DNA from: a virus
IMG/VR virus record: IMGVR_UViG_3300011445_000041
Span: 1-41,620 of that record
DNA: 41,620 nucleotides
Strand: one strand, 5' to 3'
The notes below the pieces were generated by a model. That model saw only the letters and a program-made list of their open reading frames with translations, searched no databases and was not told the DNA's origin. A program made the position numbers and the translations under genes. Below, in pieces: positions 17,087 to 25,175 of the stretch; within the stretch, counting starts at the first letter, position 1, and every line of letters begins with the position of its first letter.

Positions 17087-17535
17087 TTATAGCCCTTCTC
17101 TTCGCAGTGGCAAGGGTCGAGGCCATGCCCGCCATTCGTGATCGCGCGAATCAGCTCTTGTCGCGTCCCGTGCATCAGCACTCGTTCCATGTATGTGCGG
17201 TCATACTCGTGCACGCCCCAAAAGATTCCCGTCTGGAGGCCCTCTTCGCGTGCCGAAAATGCGAGTTCAACCATAAACGCGAGGGGTGTTCGGGGCCACG
17301 GATGATCCGCGCTGATGATGTCCATCGCCCGGCCGTCTTGGTGCTTACTGCGCTTCGTCCATGAGAGCCCGCGCGAGCGCAGCCATAGCTGCCGGGCGGC
17401 CCCCCGCCGCGTTTCCACGACGAGGGGGTTCCAGCCCGCACTCTCTAGTCGCTTGGTCGTACCCTCGAATGGGGCACGTCGGACGAGGGCGCCGAGGAGT
17501 CGGTCGTTTCGCGCCCAACGTTCCTGGTTCGTCAC
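17071..17535 (-). CDS. M15-type peptidase, probable endolysin, 154 aa
   Basis: GTG start at 17535 with AGGTG upstream. The motif SKHQDGRAMD (residues 63-72) is the S-x-H-x-x-G-x-A-x-D zinc site of peptidase M15 (D-Ala-D-Ala carboxypeptidase and L-Ala-D-Glu endolysin families). A later FWGVHEYD segment could supply the remaining ligand, though the usual late D-x-H is not clean. There is no signal peptide, so it would need the holin to reach the cell wall. It is followed by the block of exported proteins. Expected to cut peptidoglycan stem peptides at lysis. Confidence 0.7.
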   Translation of the reverse strand: MTNQERWARNDRLLGALVRRAPFEGTTKRLESAGWNPLVVETRRGAARQLWLRSRGLSWTKRSKHQDGRAMDIISADHPWPRTPLAFMVELAFSAREEGLQTGIFWGVHEYDRTYMERVLMHGTRQELIRAITNGGHGLDPCHCEEKGYKCEFS

Positions 17536-17542
17536 CGTACAC

Positions 17543-18025
17543 CTACTTGCCTAGGGTGAGCAGACTCCCGTTCTCATTTCCCCATGCCGCGGTAATCCCA
17601 AACAAGAAGGTGAGATTCCGCTGCGAATTATTGCCCGTGAACAGCCCGGTCCCGGCCCCGGCCTTCGTGTTGATGAGATCGTAGGTCGCGCCGACTGCGA
17701 GGTTCCCGAAGAAGCCCACAGCTACCCCAGCCTTCGCAGCGAACGCGTCCGTTGCGCTGTCCGCGCCCATCAAAAACGGGATCTCCAGCGACACGACCGG
17801 CACGTCCGCGGCATTCACCCAGTTGATCCCGACCTTCCAGCCCGCACCTTCTGTGAGCACATTCGTGTGGTACTCACCTGCATCATCCTGCCCAACCGCG
17901 AGGGCTGCGATCATCGGTCCGTGGGTCACGCGGGGCACGAGGCTCTCTGCGAACACGTCCCGCACGAACATAATCGCGACCAGTACAAGAATCACAAACA
18001 CGACGAACTTCATCGTCTTACTCAC
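17543..18025 (-). CDS. Exported small beta-barrel-like protein, 160 aa
   Basis: GTG start with an AGGAGG 6 bases upstream. Residues 1-26 form a signal peptide (KFVVFVILVLVAIMFVRDVFA). The mature part alternates Gly/Ala-rich beta strands with aromatic residues (WKVGINWV, AVGFFGNLAVGATYDL, NLTFLFGITAAWG), the pattern of a small outer-membrane barrel or a periplasmic barrel. It could alter the host surface, for example against superinfection; that is inference. It is the last of five exported genes in a row. Confidence 0.6.
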   Translation of the reverse strand: MSKTMKFVVFVILVLVAIMFVRDVFAESLVPRVTHGPMIAALAVGQDDAGEYHTNVLTEGAGWKVGINWVNAADVPVVSLEIPFLMGADSATDAFAAKAGVAVGFFGNLAVGATYDLINTKAGAGTGLFTGNNSQRNLTFLFGITAAWGNENGSLLTLGK

Positions 18026-18035
18026 AACGATCCTC

Positions 18036-19343
18036 CTATTCGATCACTGTCGTCTGATTAATCACCCCATGCCGCCACAACCACCGCTGCTGCGTTTCGA
18101 GCTGCAGCATCGGCCACCGCTCTCGCGACCGATCCGCAGTCGATAGCACCGCGCCACTCGGCACGAATCGCTCCGCGTCAATCACATCATCCTCTACCAT
18201 CTGACACCCAAGTTTCACCGTCGCGTTCCCATCGCGGAGCACCAGAAACGTCACGTCCACTATCGGTCCATCTGGCTTTAGTGCGCGCCATCCGCCTTGC
18301 GTGAACCACATCACTTTTGCGGCTGCTGAGTCGAGGCCGCAAATTGCTGTCACGCCACCACTTAGCATGGTCCAATCAATATACCCATCCGAGCCCAACA
18401 CGCGTCGGTCGCCGCCATCGATCACCTGTAGCGTATCGACTCCCGGCTCGTCCTGAGGCAGCACCCGCACCGCGCTCGTCTTCCAGCCCGGTCGCGGCTG
18501 AATGTTCACCAGTAGCAGCTCGTTCGCTTCCCACACGAGCGTGAACCCGATCGAGTCGTTGTTCGCAATCGCATATGGGAACCAGTCACTCACGGTCACG
18601 GTCACGTTGTCGTACTTTGCGGCGCTGATCGACGCAGGTAGCAGCGTGATGGCAGTTTGGAGACTTTCGGGATTCGAGGCAAAAAAGTCACCCTTACCCT
18701 TCGTATCCCCCGTGATGATCGTGCTCGACGAGACCATCGAATAGTTCGCGGTGTCTGTTGCGATCGCCGCATGATAATCATCTTCGATCTCCCAAATGAT
18801 CCCGGCCGGCTTGCGGTCGTAGTTCCCATCTGCGACCGTCGCTTCCACGCAATTCGCGATGGTATCGGTCCACGCAAACACTGCGGTTCCAGCCGCGATC
18901 GCAGTGAATTCAAGCTTGAAGTCCGCCTTGAAATCCCCGAAGCGGCGTTCGCGTGGCCGATGCGACCACGAGATTCCGCCAATCGCAACATGCGCCGCAC
19001 TTGGCGCAGTCTCGCACTCGGTTGTTCGCGCGCTCCCGTCCCGCATCTCCGAGATTCGCACCTCGTCGTACGGGTCTTGAATGCGCCCCGTAGGGCGCAC
19101 CAGGGTTGAGTCGTAGTAGAAGCTCCCGCTGAAGTTCAGCAGCGTTCCGCTTTCCACATCCACTCCCGCACGTACCCAAAAGCTCCCACCGGTTCGCGCG
19201 TGCGCTGGTGCATCCACCAGCACTGTTGCTGCTGCTGAGTCCGTTGCGTGCACAGTTTCCCCGTCGTAGACCAACACCGGGTCCATTGGGGCCGGCGCCC
19301 TGGCCGCGATCAACCCAAGCGCCAAAATGAGCCACTTTCGCAT
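18036..19343 (-). CDS. Secreted protein with two cohesin-like beta modules, 435 aa
   Basis: The start at 19343 is chosen for its GGAGG 7 bases upstream and the signal peptide that begins there (MRKWLILALGLIAA); the frame is open 23 codons further up. Module 1 (about residues 35-200) carries GSFWVRAGVDVESG..FYYDSTLV; module 2 (about 245-405) has a similar strand order (VTVTVSDWFPYAI..GFTLVWEANELLLVN). The YDST signature and strand order recall bacterial cohesin domains and related Ig-like folds. No dockerin was seen. The role is unknown; it may work with the glycosidase-like neighbour, whose C-terminal half has the same kind of modules. Confidence 0.6.
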   Translation of the reverse strand: MRKWLILALGLIAARAPAPMDPVLVYDGETVHATDSAAATVLVDAPAHARTGGSFWVRAGVDVESGTLLNFSGSFYYDSTLVRPTGRIQDPYDEVRISEMRDGSARTTECETAPSAAHVAIGGISWSHRPRERRFGDFKADFKLEFTAIAAGTAVFAWTDTIANCVEATVADGNYDRKPAGIIWEIEDDYHAAIATDTANYSMVSSSTIITGDTKGKGDFFASNPESLQTAITLLPASISAAKYDNVTVTVSDWFPYAIANNDSIGFTLVWEANELLLVNIQPRPGWKTSAVRVLPQDEPGVDTLQVIDGGDRRVLGSDGYIDWTMLSGGVTAICGLDSAAAKVMWFTQGGWRALKPDGPIVDVTFLVLRDGNATVKLGCQMVEDDVIDAERFVPSGAVLSTADRSRERWPMLQLETQQRWLWRHGVINQTTVIE

Positions 19344-19354
19344 CTTAACCTCCG

Positions 19355-22342
19355 TCATTCGCCCCAGGTGTACGTGAGCCCTTTGTGGTACAGAAACACG
19401 TAGTTCAGCCACGCATGGCGCGCGGTCTCGTAGACGTATGTCGCGCCCTTGCTGAGCGGCACGTTCCCGTAGTTGAACCGTGTCCAGCTCTGCTTGACCC
19501 CGTTTCCGATGTACGTGAACGGCCGGCCGGCGCCAGGCACCAGCTCGTTGTCATACCCGGCAAGCCCGATCTCGAACACGTCCTGGCAGTTTGCCACGAA
19601 CCTGAACGTGGCGGCGGCGCCGGCTATGCTCACCTTGGCCCCGTTGATCTTGTAGAGCCTGAACCAGGCGAGCTTGCTCGTGATGCTTGGTGGCGATGAG
19701 CCCAACCATCCCCTTGAAATTCTGTACGAGAGCGCACCTGCGCCTTGTGGCGAGGCGTCGTAGTCGAAGATGACCTCGAATCCGTCGAATGGTGATCCGG
19801 CTCCGGCGGCGGAAGCAACGAGTCTCTGCCAGTTCGCGGGGTCCTCGTCGCACCAGCTTGTGTACTCGACGAACCCTTCGATGCTGCTCACCGAGTCTGC
19901 CCAGACGCGCATGGTGACGGTCAGAGTGTCAGACACGCTCGCCGTCGAGTCGTTCGCCGAGAACACGACCGCAAGCGGAGCACAGTACGTTGCCCCCACT
20001 TGCGCCCCGGTTCCAGCGCCGCCTTCCTTCGGCGGGTGCCCGTCCCAATTACCAGCGTCGCACCGGCTGGTATTCACGCCAGTAGCTACGATCACTGCGT
20101 CGGAAACCGTGTGCCACGCGCTGTTACTTGGCGTAACGTACGTCGTTCCAGCACTATTCGTGATGATAGCAGCGCCGGTATTTGCACTATTGAACACCGA
20201 AAACATCGTTGTGCAGGCACCATTCAGTCCGTTCGCTCCGAACTGGTGCCGGGTGAGATCAAAGTCGGCAGTTGTGACTTGCGCTGATCCGGTCGCGAAC
20301 GGGAAGAACTGCACCCGTCCGATCATCTGCGAATCTGCGCTCGCGCTGGTCTTGTCATAGAGCATCCACAGATCAGCGTCCGCGAGCTTGGTGCCCTGCT
20401 TCGGGTCTCGAATCGTGATGTCGTCGAACTCTGCCATGCATCCGCGGGTCGCGGGTGCGCCCGTGAAGTCGTATCGCACTGGCATCACGCGGGTCGAGTC
20501 GTAGAACACCTTAATCGCTGCTGCGCGCCACGGGGCCGCGCTCCGCACCCACACGTCAGCCCAGAAGGCCGTCCCAGCTGCAACCGTATCCGGCACCGCA
20601 ACACGCACATAGTAGTTGTTGTCCGGCGCACCTGCAGCGCTCAGCACGATGAGGCCGCTTGCAGCAGGCATCTGGAACGTCTCGACCGCTGCCTGCAGCG
20701 ACCCGTCCGGCAGCACCTTCTGGAACATCGGGCTACTGTTCATATCCGGCGGATCGACTAGAACGCTCGTGAGCACCGAGTCGCTGGTCGTCGCCCCGGA
20801 GTCCATCGTTCGAACAAACACCTTGCCGTTGTCGTAGTCTCGGCGCCAGATTTTGTACGCTCGCCCGTTGACCGTGCTGCCCTGGTGCAGCACCAGATCC
20901 CCAATCGGTTCCCCGAGATAGCACGCGGCGGTCGAGTCTTGAAGCGCGTCCCACATCGGGAGCGATGTCGTGTTGACATAGCATGCGTCCCAGTCCGAGA
21001 CGCACGGATTCAATACATCGCCAACAGCATCCACGTGACAGGTTAGTCCGCCGTACGTGTTCTGGCGCCCAACTAGCGGGCTGAACTCGGTGCCAGGATC
21101 GCCTTCGACGGTCGATGCCGTTGCGTAGGCGAGTGCCCCGAGGCCGTAGAGGCTACGCTGGATTGACACACAGAGCGCGGTTGGGGATTCGGTGCATTTC
21201 CGTCCGCCGAGCACGTTGACCATCGAGGCGCTGACAACCAGAGCATTCTTGTTGCTCAGTTTCTCGCGCTTGTACATGAGCATCGGCCAGTCGATGTTGC
21301 CGGTGCTGTTGCCGCCGATCTCAAGCGCGCCGTTGTATTCGAGCACGGCGAAGTCGAGCAGGTCCTGCCTAAACAAGGAGTCCTGGTATACCGGGATGCT
21401 CGTGCAGCAGGTGTCGGCGAAAAAGAATCTGCTGCCGTCTCCAGCCACGTTCCTAGCCAAAAACTTTTTGGGATCCTCGGCGTTGAGGCTGTCTTTTAGC
21501 TCTTTGCAGAACACGTTCCACTTGCCGGGGCCGCGAAGCCAGCGGTTGAACCCGGTTGGCTGTCCAGACGGCGGCGGCTGCGTGATGCCTTGCTGGTAAA
21601 CAACTGTTGGTCCGGCTTCCTGGAAGTGGCCGCCGCTGAGCACAATACGGTCTTGGGGGTCAACGGCGTTGAACCCCGCGTTGTCCAGAAAAAGGCCGTC
21701 TGGGAACACGTCAGTTCCGCCAGGAAGAGGCTCGCGGGCGAGCGACAGGAGAAAATTGCGGTAGGTTGCTCTTGATAGCGGGTTCTTGAACGTCGTGATC
21801 CAGCGCGGGGCACTAACACCGACAGTTCCGCCCGCGCAGTTCACGAAATCGTACATAGGAACCTTGGAGCCTGGCAGGTACGTCTTGTCGAAGCAGCCGT
21901 AGCTGTTGGCGCAGCTTCCGGCGCACGGGACGTTGCTGCACGTCGCCGGAGCGGCCCAGGGGGCGCAGCGGAAGTACCTGACGGTGGTAGTGTCAGAGAA
22001 GTGCAGATACAGGTTCTCTGCCACTGAGTCTGGGAGCCCTTGCGCGGTCACGTATGCCCGCCACTGACCGTCGGCCGTGAACTGCGGCGTCGCCCCTCCG
22101 TTCGTGTGACTCGTCGGGCTGAAGTACCGCAGTACCTTCAGGTCGGGGTTGATGAGCTTTGCCGCCCGGGCACCGGCGCTGTAGCTGTACGAAATGTCGA
22201 AGCTCGACAGGTGCTGAACAAGCGAGTCGTTCGCGCACTCAAGATAGATTGGCGAGCTGAACCCAGGTGACGCGGCCACTCTATGAGCTGCAGACGCCAC
22301 CGCCAGAGCGACCAGGACCGCGAGAAACCACTTGAACCGCAT
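19355..22342 (-). CDS. Secreted glycosidase-like protein with cohesin-like modules, 995 aa
   Basis: The start at 22342 has GGAGGT upstream and begins a signal peptide (MRFKWFLAVLVALAVASAAH). Residues ~25-480 resemble GHL15-type TIM-barrel glycosyl hydrolases: strand PDLKVLRYFSP, then DGLFLDNAGF (residues 215-224) whose Asp residues are at the expected catalytic strand end, and LLDFAVLEYNG further on. Residues ~565-770 and ~800-990 are beta modules; the first shares VFYDSTRV with the FYYDSTLV of the next gene. Many Cys pairs suggest an oxidised, extracellular protein. Activity and substrate are not known. It is the largest leftward gene and an unusual cargo for a phage. Confidence 0.65.
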   Translation of the reverse strand: MRFKWFLAVLVALAVASAAHRVAASPGFSSPIYLECANDSLVQHLSSFDISYSYSAGARAAKLINPDLKVLRYFSPTSHTNGGATPQFTADGQWRAYVTAQGLPDSVAENLYLHFSDTTTVRYFRCAPWAAPATCSNVPCAGSCANSYGCFDKTYLPGSKVPMYDFVNCAGGTVGVSAPRWITTFKNPLSRATYRNFLLSLAREPLPGGTDVFPDGLFLDNAGFNAVDPQDRIVLSGGHFQEAGPTVVYQQGITQPPPSGQPTGFNRWLRGPGKWNVFCKELKDSLNAEDPKKFLARNVAGDGSRFFFADTCCTSIPVYQDSLFRQDLLDFAVLEYNGALEIGGNSTGNIDWPMLMYKREKLSNKNALVVSASMVNVLGGRKCTESPTALCVSIQRSLYGLGALAYATASTVEGDPGTEFSPLVGRQNTYGGLTCHVDAVGDVLNPCVSDWDACYVNTTSLPMWDALQDSTAACYLGEPIGDLVLHQGSTVNGRAYKIWRRDYDNGKVFVRTMDSGATTSDSVLTSVLVDPPDMNSSPMFQKVLPDGSLQAAVETFQMPAASGLIVLSAAGAPDNNYYVRVAVPDTVAAGTAFWADVWVRSAAPWRAAAIKVFYDSTRVMPVRYDFTGAPATRGCMAEFDDITIRDPKQGTKLADADLWMLYDKTSASADSQMIGRVQFFPFATGSAQVTTADFDLTRHQFGANGLNGACTTMFSVFNSANTGAAIITNSAGTTYVTPSNSAWHTVSDAVIVATGVNTSRCDAGNWDGHPPKEGGAGTGAQVGATYCAPLAVVFSANDSTASVSDTLTVTMRVWADSVSSIEGFVEYTSWCDEDPANWQRLVASAAGAGSPFDGFEVIFDYDASPQGAGALSYRISRGWLGSSPPSITSKLAWFRLYKINGAKVSIAGAAATFRFVANCQDVFEIGLAGYDNELVPGAGRPFTYIGNGVKQSWTRFNYGNVPLSKGATYVYETARHAWLNYVFLYHKGLTYTWGE

Positions 22343-22411
22343 TGGAGACCTCCAGTTAACCCTTGGCACAGCGTTGCCGAAACGATTCTAGTCCGTTCTG
22401 GCGGTAAATGT

Positions 22412-23119
22412 CTACCTGTAAAGCCCCTTCACGCGCTGCCACGAGGTCGAGGCGAGTGGCTTCTCGGTCACATTCTCGCACTCCGGCTTACACCCTGCTG
22501 GCCCATTCCCTACCGAGCGCAGATACGACTTCGAGTAAACCGCAGAGTATGCAATCCCGCAGGCGTCCGAGATGTCCGCATGCCAGATATACGCTCCAAC
22601 GCCTCCACCGTAAAATGGCGGCGGGCCCTCCGACGTACAAACCCCCGTAAATGGCACATGGTTGCTCGAATACTGCCCGAGATAGAATGTTGGTTCGGGC
22701 GCACTGTTTAACCACGCATGGATTGCGGTATTCATTGGCCCGTCTGCATCGTTCGGGGTCGTCAAGTGATAAACCCACGAGTCATTGTATTGACTCCCGT
22801 ACGACCGTCCGACGAGCGTAAACAACGCCCCCGGCGTAAACCACTCCGACCCATCGCACTCGTTCGTCCCGCAGTCGAGATAGACGTAGAAATCAGTAAA
22901 CCACCATTCAGGCCGGTGGTCGGACGCGAGATCAGTCCCCGTATGACACCGAAGCCCGCTCCCATTACACGCAACCCCGCCGTCATACTTCGAGACCGTC
23001 ATCCAAATCTGCCGGGTCGAAGTACGTACAACCGCATCCCCTGCGGTAGCCTTCCCGCTAACTCCCCACGACGTTGCAGCGCTTGCAGCGAGCATCAGAA
23101 TTGCAAACAGAAACTTCAT
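22412..23119 (-). CDS. Secreted Cys-rich protein, 235 aa
   Basis: ATG with AGGAGG 7 bases upstream. Signal peptide at residues 1-19 (MKFLFAILMLAASAATSWG). The mature protein has about ten Cys, many Trp and Tyr, and a segment YIWHADISDACGIAYSAVYS. It looks like a folded, disulfide-bonded extracellular domain, but no family was recognised. It sits between the lipoprotein and the glycosidase-like gene and shares their strong Shine-Dalgarno pattern. Confidence 0.55.
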   Translation of the reverse strand: MKFLFAILMLAASAATSWGVSGKATAGDAVVRTSTRQIWMTVSKYDGGVACNGSGLRCHTGTDLASDHRPEWWFTDFYVYLDCGTNECDGSEWFTPGALFTLVGRSYGSQYNDSWVYHLTTPNDADGPMNTAIHAWLNSAPEPTFYLGQYSSNHVPFTGVCTSEGPPPFYGGGVGAYIWHADISDACGIAYSAVYSKSYLRSVGNGPAGCKPECENVTEKPLASTSWQRVKGLYR

Positions 23120-23131
23120 GTCGATTCCTCC

Positions 23132-23404
23132 TTATTTCTCCTGATCCACGACAATCCCGCCCATGATATGCACACGCTTGCCGAAGGCATTGAGAAACGC
23201 CGCATCCGTTGGCCCATAGTCCACCGTGCTCTTCGTCTCCCATTCTGCAATGACATCACCGTCGTAATCATAGACGATGATCGTTCGGTACAGCCCATGA
23301 ATCTCGCTGTCGCAGCCCTTGAACGCCTGATCGCATCGAGCGCAGCTCATCAGGAGCGGCAGGCAACCAGCAAGAATCCACTTAGACCTGTTTCTGATCT
23401 TCAT
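23132..23404 (-). CDS. Small lipoprotein, 90 aa
   Basis: ATG at 23404 is preferred over GTG at 23413 because TGGAG lies at the right distance. The N terminus is Arg/Lys-rich, then hydrophobic, with two Cys that could be lipidated: ILAGC (Cys14, a perfect lipobox but a short hydrophobic core) or LLMSC (Cys21). The mature part has more Cys and a short beta domain (TIIVYDYDGDVIAEWE). Phage lipoproteins often act in superinfection exclusion or as outer spanins; either is possible here. Confidence 0.55.
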   Translation of the reverse strand: MKIRNRSKWILAGCLPLLMSCARCDQAFKGCDSEIHGLYRTIIVYDYDGDVIAEWETKSTVDYGPTDAAFLNAFGKRVHIMGGIVVDQEK

Positions 23405-23517
23405 GTTTTTCACTCCAATCCATCGCTTCTCTCAACACACGGGCACACTTGATGTCGCTGGCACGCTTGGCCGCCAGCTCGGCGGCAGATTCCTGGAAAT
23501 GCCGTTCTCTCGGTCAT
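23383..23517 (-). pseudogene. Possible short gene interrupted by a +1 shift
   Basis: ATG at 23517 overlaps the previous stop (ATGA). The direct frame gives an unlikely peptide. If one base is skipped after the third codon (at GAG-A-GAA), the frame reads an ordinary helical protein (FQESAAELAAKRASDIKCAR and onward) to a TAA at 23383, overlapping the lipoprotein start. Either a real frameshift, a sequencing indel or chance. Confidence 0.3.
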
Positions 23518-23705
23518 CGCCTGTCTAATGCTTTAAAGATAGAAACACTAACACCAATCTTAGGTAGATCTATCACGATTTCATCCGGGCCAGGCTCAAC
23601 TCCTCCGGTGCTCCATTCCAGCATGTCCTTCTTACGCAGTTTGTGGTTCTTCACGATCTCTCGTAGTTCCAAGAGAATCGCTGCTTCTAGCGTTGCCAGG
23701 CTCAT
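23514..23705 (-). CDS. Small phage protein of unknown function, 63 aa
   Basis: ATG at 23705 with GGAGGGG upstream. Helical N terminus, then LREIVKNHKLRKKDMLEWST and a C-terminal strand pair. This looks like a common type of small phage hypothetical protein, but no function is known to me. About 80 bases of mostly non-coding DNA precede it and hold one copy of a direct repeat. Confidence 0.5.
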   Translation of the reverse strand: MSLATLEAAILLELREIVKNHKLRKKDMLEWSTGGVEPGPDEIVIDLPKIGVSVSIFKALDRR

Positions 23706-23786
23706 TTCCCCTCCAGTTCAAAAAGGAGCAGCGGTCGGATTCGTGGTCGGGTGTACGAGCAACCACAGGGACCGCGCGGCTTCCGA

Positions 23787-24059
23787 CTACCCGTCTCCGC
23801 TGCTCCCCTTCACCGTAAATCCAGTGAGTATACCGCCAGGCCTACCATTAAGCGGTCGTATCGGCGCTCGAAGCTCTGTCCCATCAGCGTTGGTGGTCGG
23901 TTCATCCAACAACACACCAGACTTCGGGCTGATGAACACGAACCGCTCACCACAAGCCGCGCACTGTATACGCACCGTTGCCGAGAAGGCGTAAACGTCA
24001 GTGATGCGGTCAACATCGACCTCGGCCTGGAAGTCTGGATGTGAACAGTCGAGCCTCAT
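23787..24059 (-). CDS. Zinc-binding phage protein, 90 aa
   Basis: The start at 24059 overlaps the previous stop (ATGA). Ligand-like residues are DCSHPDF at the N terminus and CAACGERFVF in the middle, typical of a small family of phage proteins that use C-x-H and CxxC to hold zinc. The C-terminal part is Gly/Pro-rich. Function unknown. The stop lies inside the direct repeat. Confidence 0.55.
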   Translation of the reverse strand: MRLDCSHPDFQAEVDVDRITDVYAFSATVRIQCAACGERFVFISPKSGVLLDEPTTNADGTELRAPIRPLNGRPGGILTGFTVKGSSGDG

Positions 24060-24247
24060 TCGCCGCTCCTCACCTTCTTCAGAAACGCCTCGACCCTGCG
24101 CTCGAAGTCGTGCGTGCCGCAAGTGCACGGCTTCCACGGTTCAGCTCCGGTTGGCCTACGGTCGTTGATCGCGCACTTGTATTCGTGTGGCAGGTCGTAC
24201 TGATCCATCTCCCGCAACAGCGCGACGGCCTCTTTTTTCGCGCTCAT
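24056..24247 (-). CDS. Zinc-motif mini-protein B2, 63 aa
   Basis: The start at 24247 overlaps the previous stop. Helix KEAVALLREMDQY, then CTCG and a C-terminal helix FERRVEAFLKKVRSGE. It is a clear paralogue of the protein at 24646-24918, which ends YVRRVEELLKKVGSGE after CDCG. Confidence 0.55.
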   Translation of the reverse strand: MSAKKEAVALLREMDQYDLPHEYKCAINDRRPTGAEPWKPCTCGTHDFERRVEAFLKKVRSGE

Positions 24248-24492
24248 TTCGCCCTCACCTTCGCGAACCAAGCGTGCACCTTATCCCAGTAGTCCTTATA
24301 GACCGACCCGTGGCGCGGATCGCGTAGCAACTCCTCCGCCTCTTCGAGCAGGAGAATTGCGTCGTGGAGTCGGTCGCGAATGAAATCTCCACGAGATAAT
24401 ACAGGCGTCGGTTCAGTCCAGTATCGTTCGCACTCGTCCATCAACGTCCCTGCCCGCCCCCGATGCACCTTCCCGCAGATCGCGCAGTTCAT
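24244..24492 (-). CDS. Zinc-motif mini-protein A2, 82 aa
   Basis: The start at 24492 begins MNCAICGKVHRG, identical over 12 residues to the protein at 24915-25175, which fixes the start of both. CxxC plus His suggests metal binding. The middle helix ILLLEEAEELL also matches. A second copy of a two-gene module. Confidence 0.6.
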   Translation of the reverse strand: MNCAICGKVHRGRAGTLMDECERYWTEPTPVLSRGDFIRDRLHDAILLLEEAEELLRDPRHGSVYKDYWDKVHAWFAKVRAK

Positions 24493-24581
24493 GTTCCAGC
24501 TCCGTAGATTCTCAACGGACACCAGCGGTAGTTGTGCGCCATCGACCCACACCGCTTACAGCGAGGCCTTTTTGCCCTCAT
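24489..24581 (-). CDS. Tiny CCHC zinc-knuckle peptide, 30 aa
   Basis: ATG at 24581; stop overlaps the next start (ATGA). The peptide contains C-x2-C-x4-H-x4-C (CKRCGSMAHNYRWC), the exact spacing of a zinc knuckle known from nucleic-acid-binding proteins, flanked by Arg/Lys. The Shine-Dalgarno is weak. It has no counterpart before the other A copy. Too short for certainty. Confidence 0.4.
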   Translation of the reverse strand: MRAKRPRCKRCGSMAHNYRWCPLRIYGAGT

Positions 24582-24645
24582 GGGTATTCCACCCATCCAT
24601 CGATTCTCTCACAGGGACCGTCGCACTCGGCTTCCGACTACCCGG

Positions 24646-24918
24646 TCATTCGCCGCTCCCCACCTTCTTCAACAACTCCTCGACCCTGCGCACGTAGTCA
24701 ACCTTGCCGCAGTCGCAGTAGGCCTCTCGGAATTTGTGAAGTCCAGGAATAGACTTGCACCAGACTGGCCCCATTCCCTCGTACTTCTGCATTTCCCGCA
24801 GCAGCGCGATAGCCCCGTCGGCCAAATCACAGGCGTTCTCGAACTCGGCGGCCATGTTCTCACCGGCGCCGAATACGTCGTTGAATCTAGCGCGCAGCTC
24901 GTCGATTTTCGAACTCAT
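24646..24918 (-). CDS. Zinc-motif mini-protein B1, 90 aa
   Basis: The start at 24918 overlaps the previous stop. Helices ARFNDVFGAGENMAAEFENA and ADGAIALLREMQKY, then YCDCGKV and the shared C-terminal helix. Paralogue of the protein at 24056-24247 with a longer N terminus. Confidence 0.55.
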   Translation of the reverse strand: MSSKIDELRARFNDVFGAGENMAAEFENACDLADGAIALLREMQKYEGMGPVWCKSIPGLHKFREAYCDCGKVDYVRRVEELLKKVGSGE

Positions 24919-25175
24919 TCCACCCTCGCCTTCGCCAGCCACGCCAGCGCGCTCCTTTGATCGTCGCTCAGATCGTAGTATTTCGACGCCGGTCCTAGAA
25001 CTAAGCGGCAATTCAGTGCCTCGATGATCTCCTCCGCCTCTTCGAGCAGGAGCACCACGCCATGAGCGATCATCATCTGACGCGACGGCGGACCAAGCCA
25101 GATGTATTGCTTATTGTCGGCGAGTTCATTCCACAACTGCCCCCGATGCACCTTCCCGCAGATCGCGCAGTTCAT
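24915..25175 (-). CDS. Zinc-motif mini-protein A1, 86 aa
   Basis: Starts MNCAICGKVHRG; ATGA overlap with the previous gene. The shared helix VVLLLEEAEEII and a C-terminal helix LAWLAKARVE match the A2 copy (HAWFAKVRAK). Function unknown. Confidence 0.6.
   Translation of the reverse strand: MNCAICGKVHRGQLWNELADNKQYIWLGPPSRQMMIAHGVVLLLEEAEEIIEALNCRLVLGPASKYYDLSDDQRSALAWLAKARVE

Larger units (their letters stand above)
23764..24644 (+). repeat. Pair of ~30-base direct repeats flanking duplicated genes
   Basis: Copies at 23764-23793 and 24610-24644 share CACAGGGACCG and GGCTTCCGACTACCCG, with a 5-base difference in between. Each copy lies at the 3' end of a gene of the duplicated zinc-protein cluster (stop of the gene at 23787 and just before the stop of the gene at 24646). 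They may be relics of the duplication or recombination sites. Confidence 0.6.
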
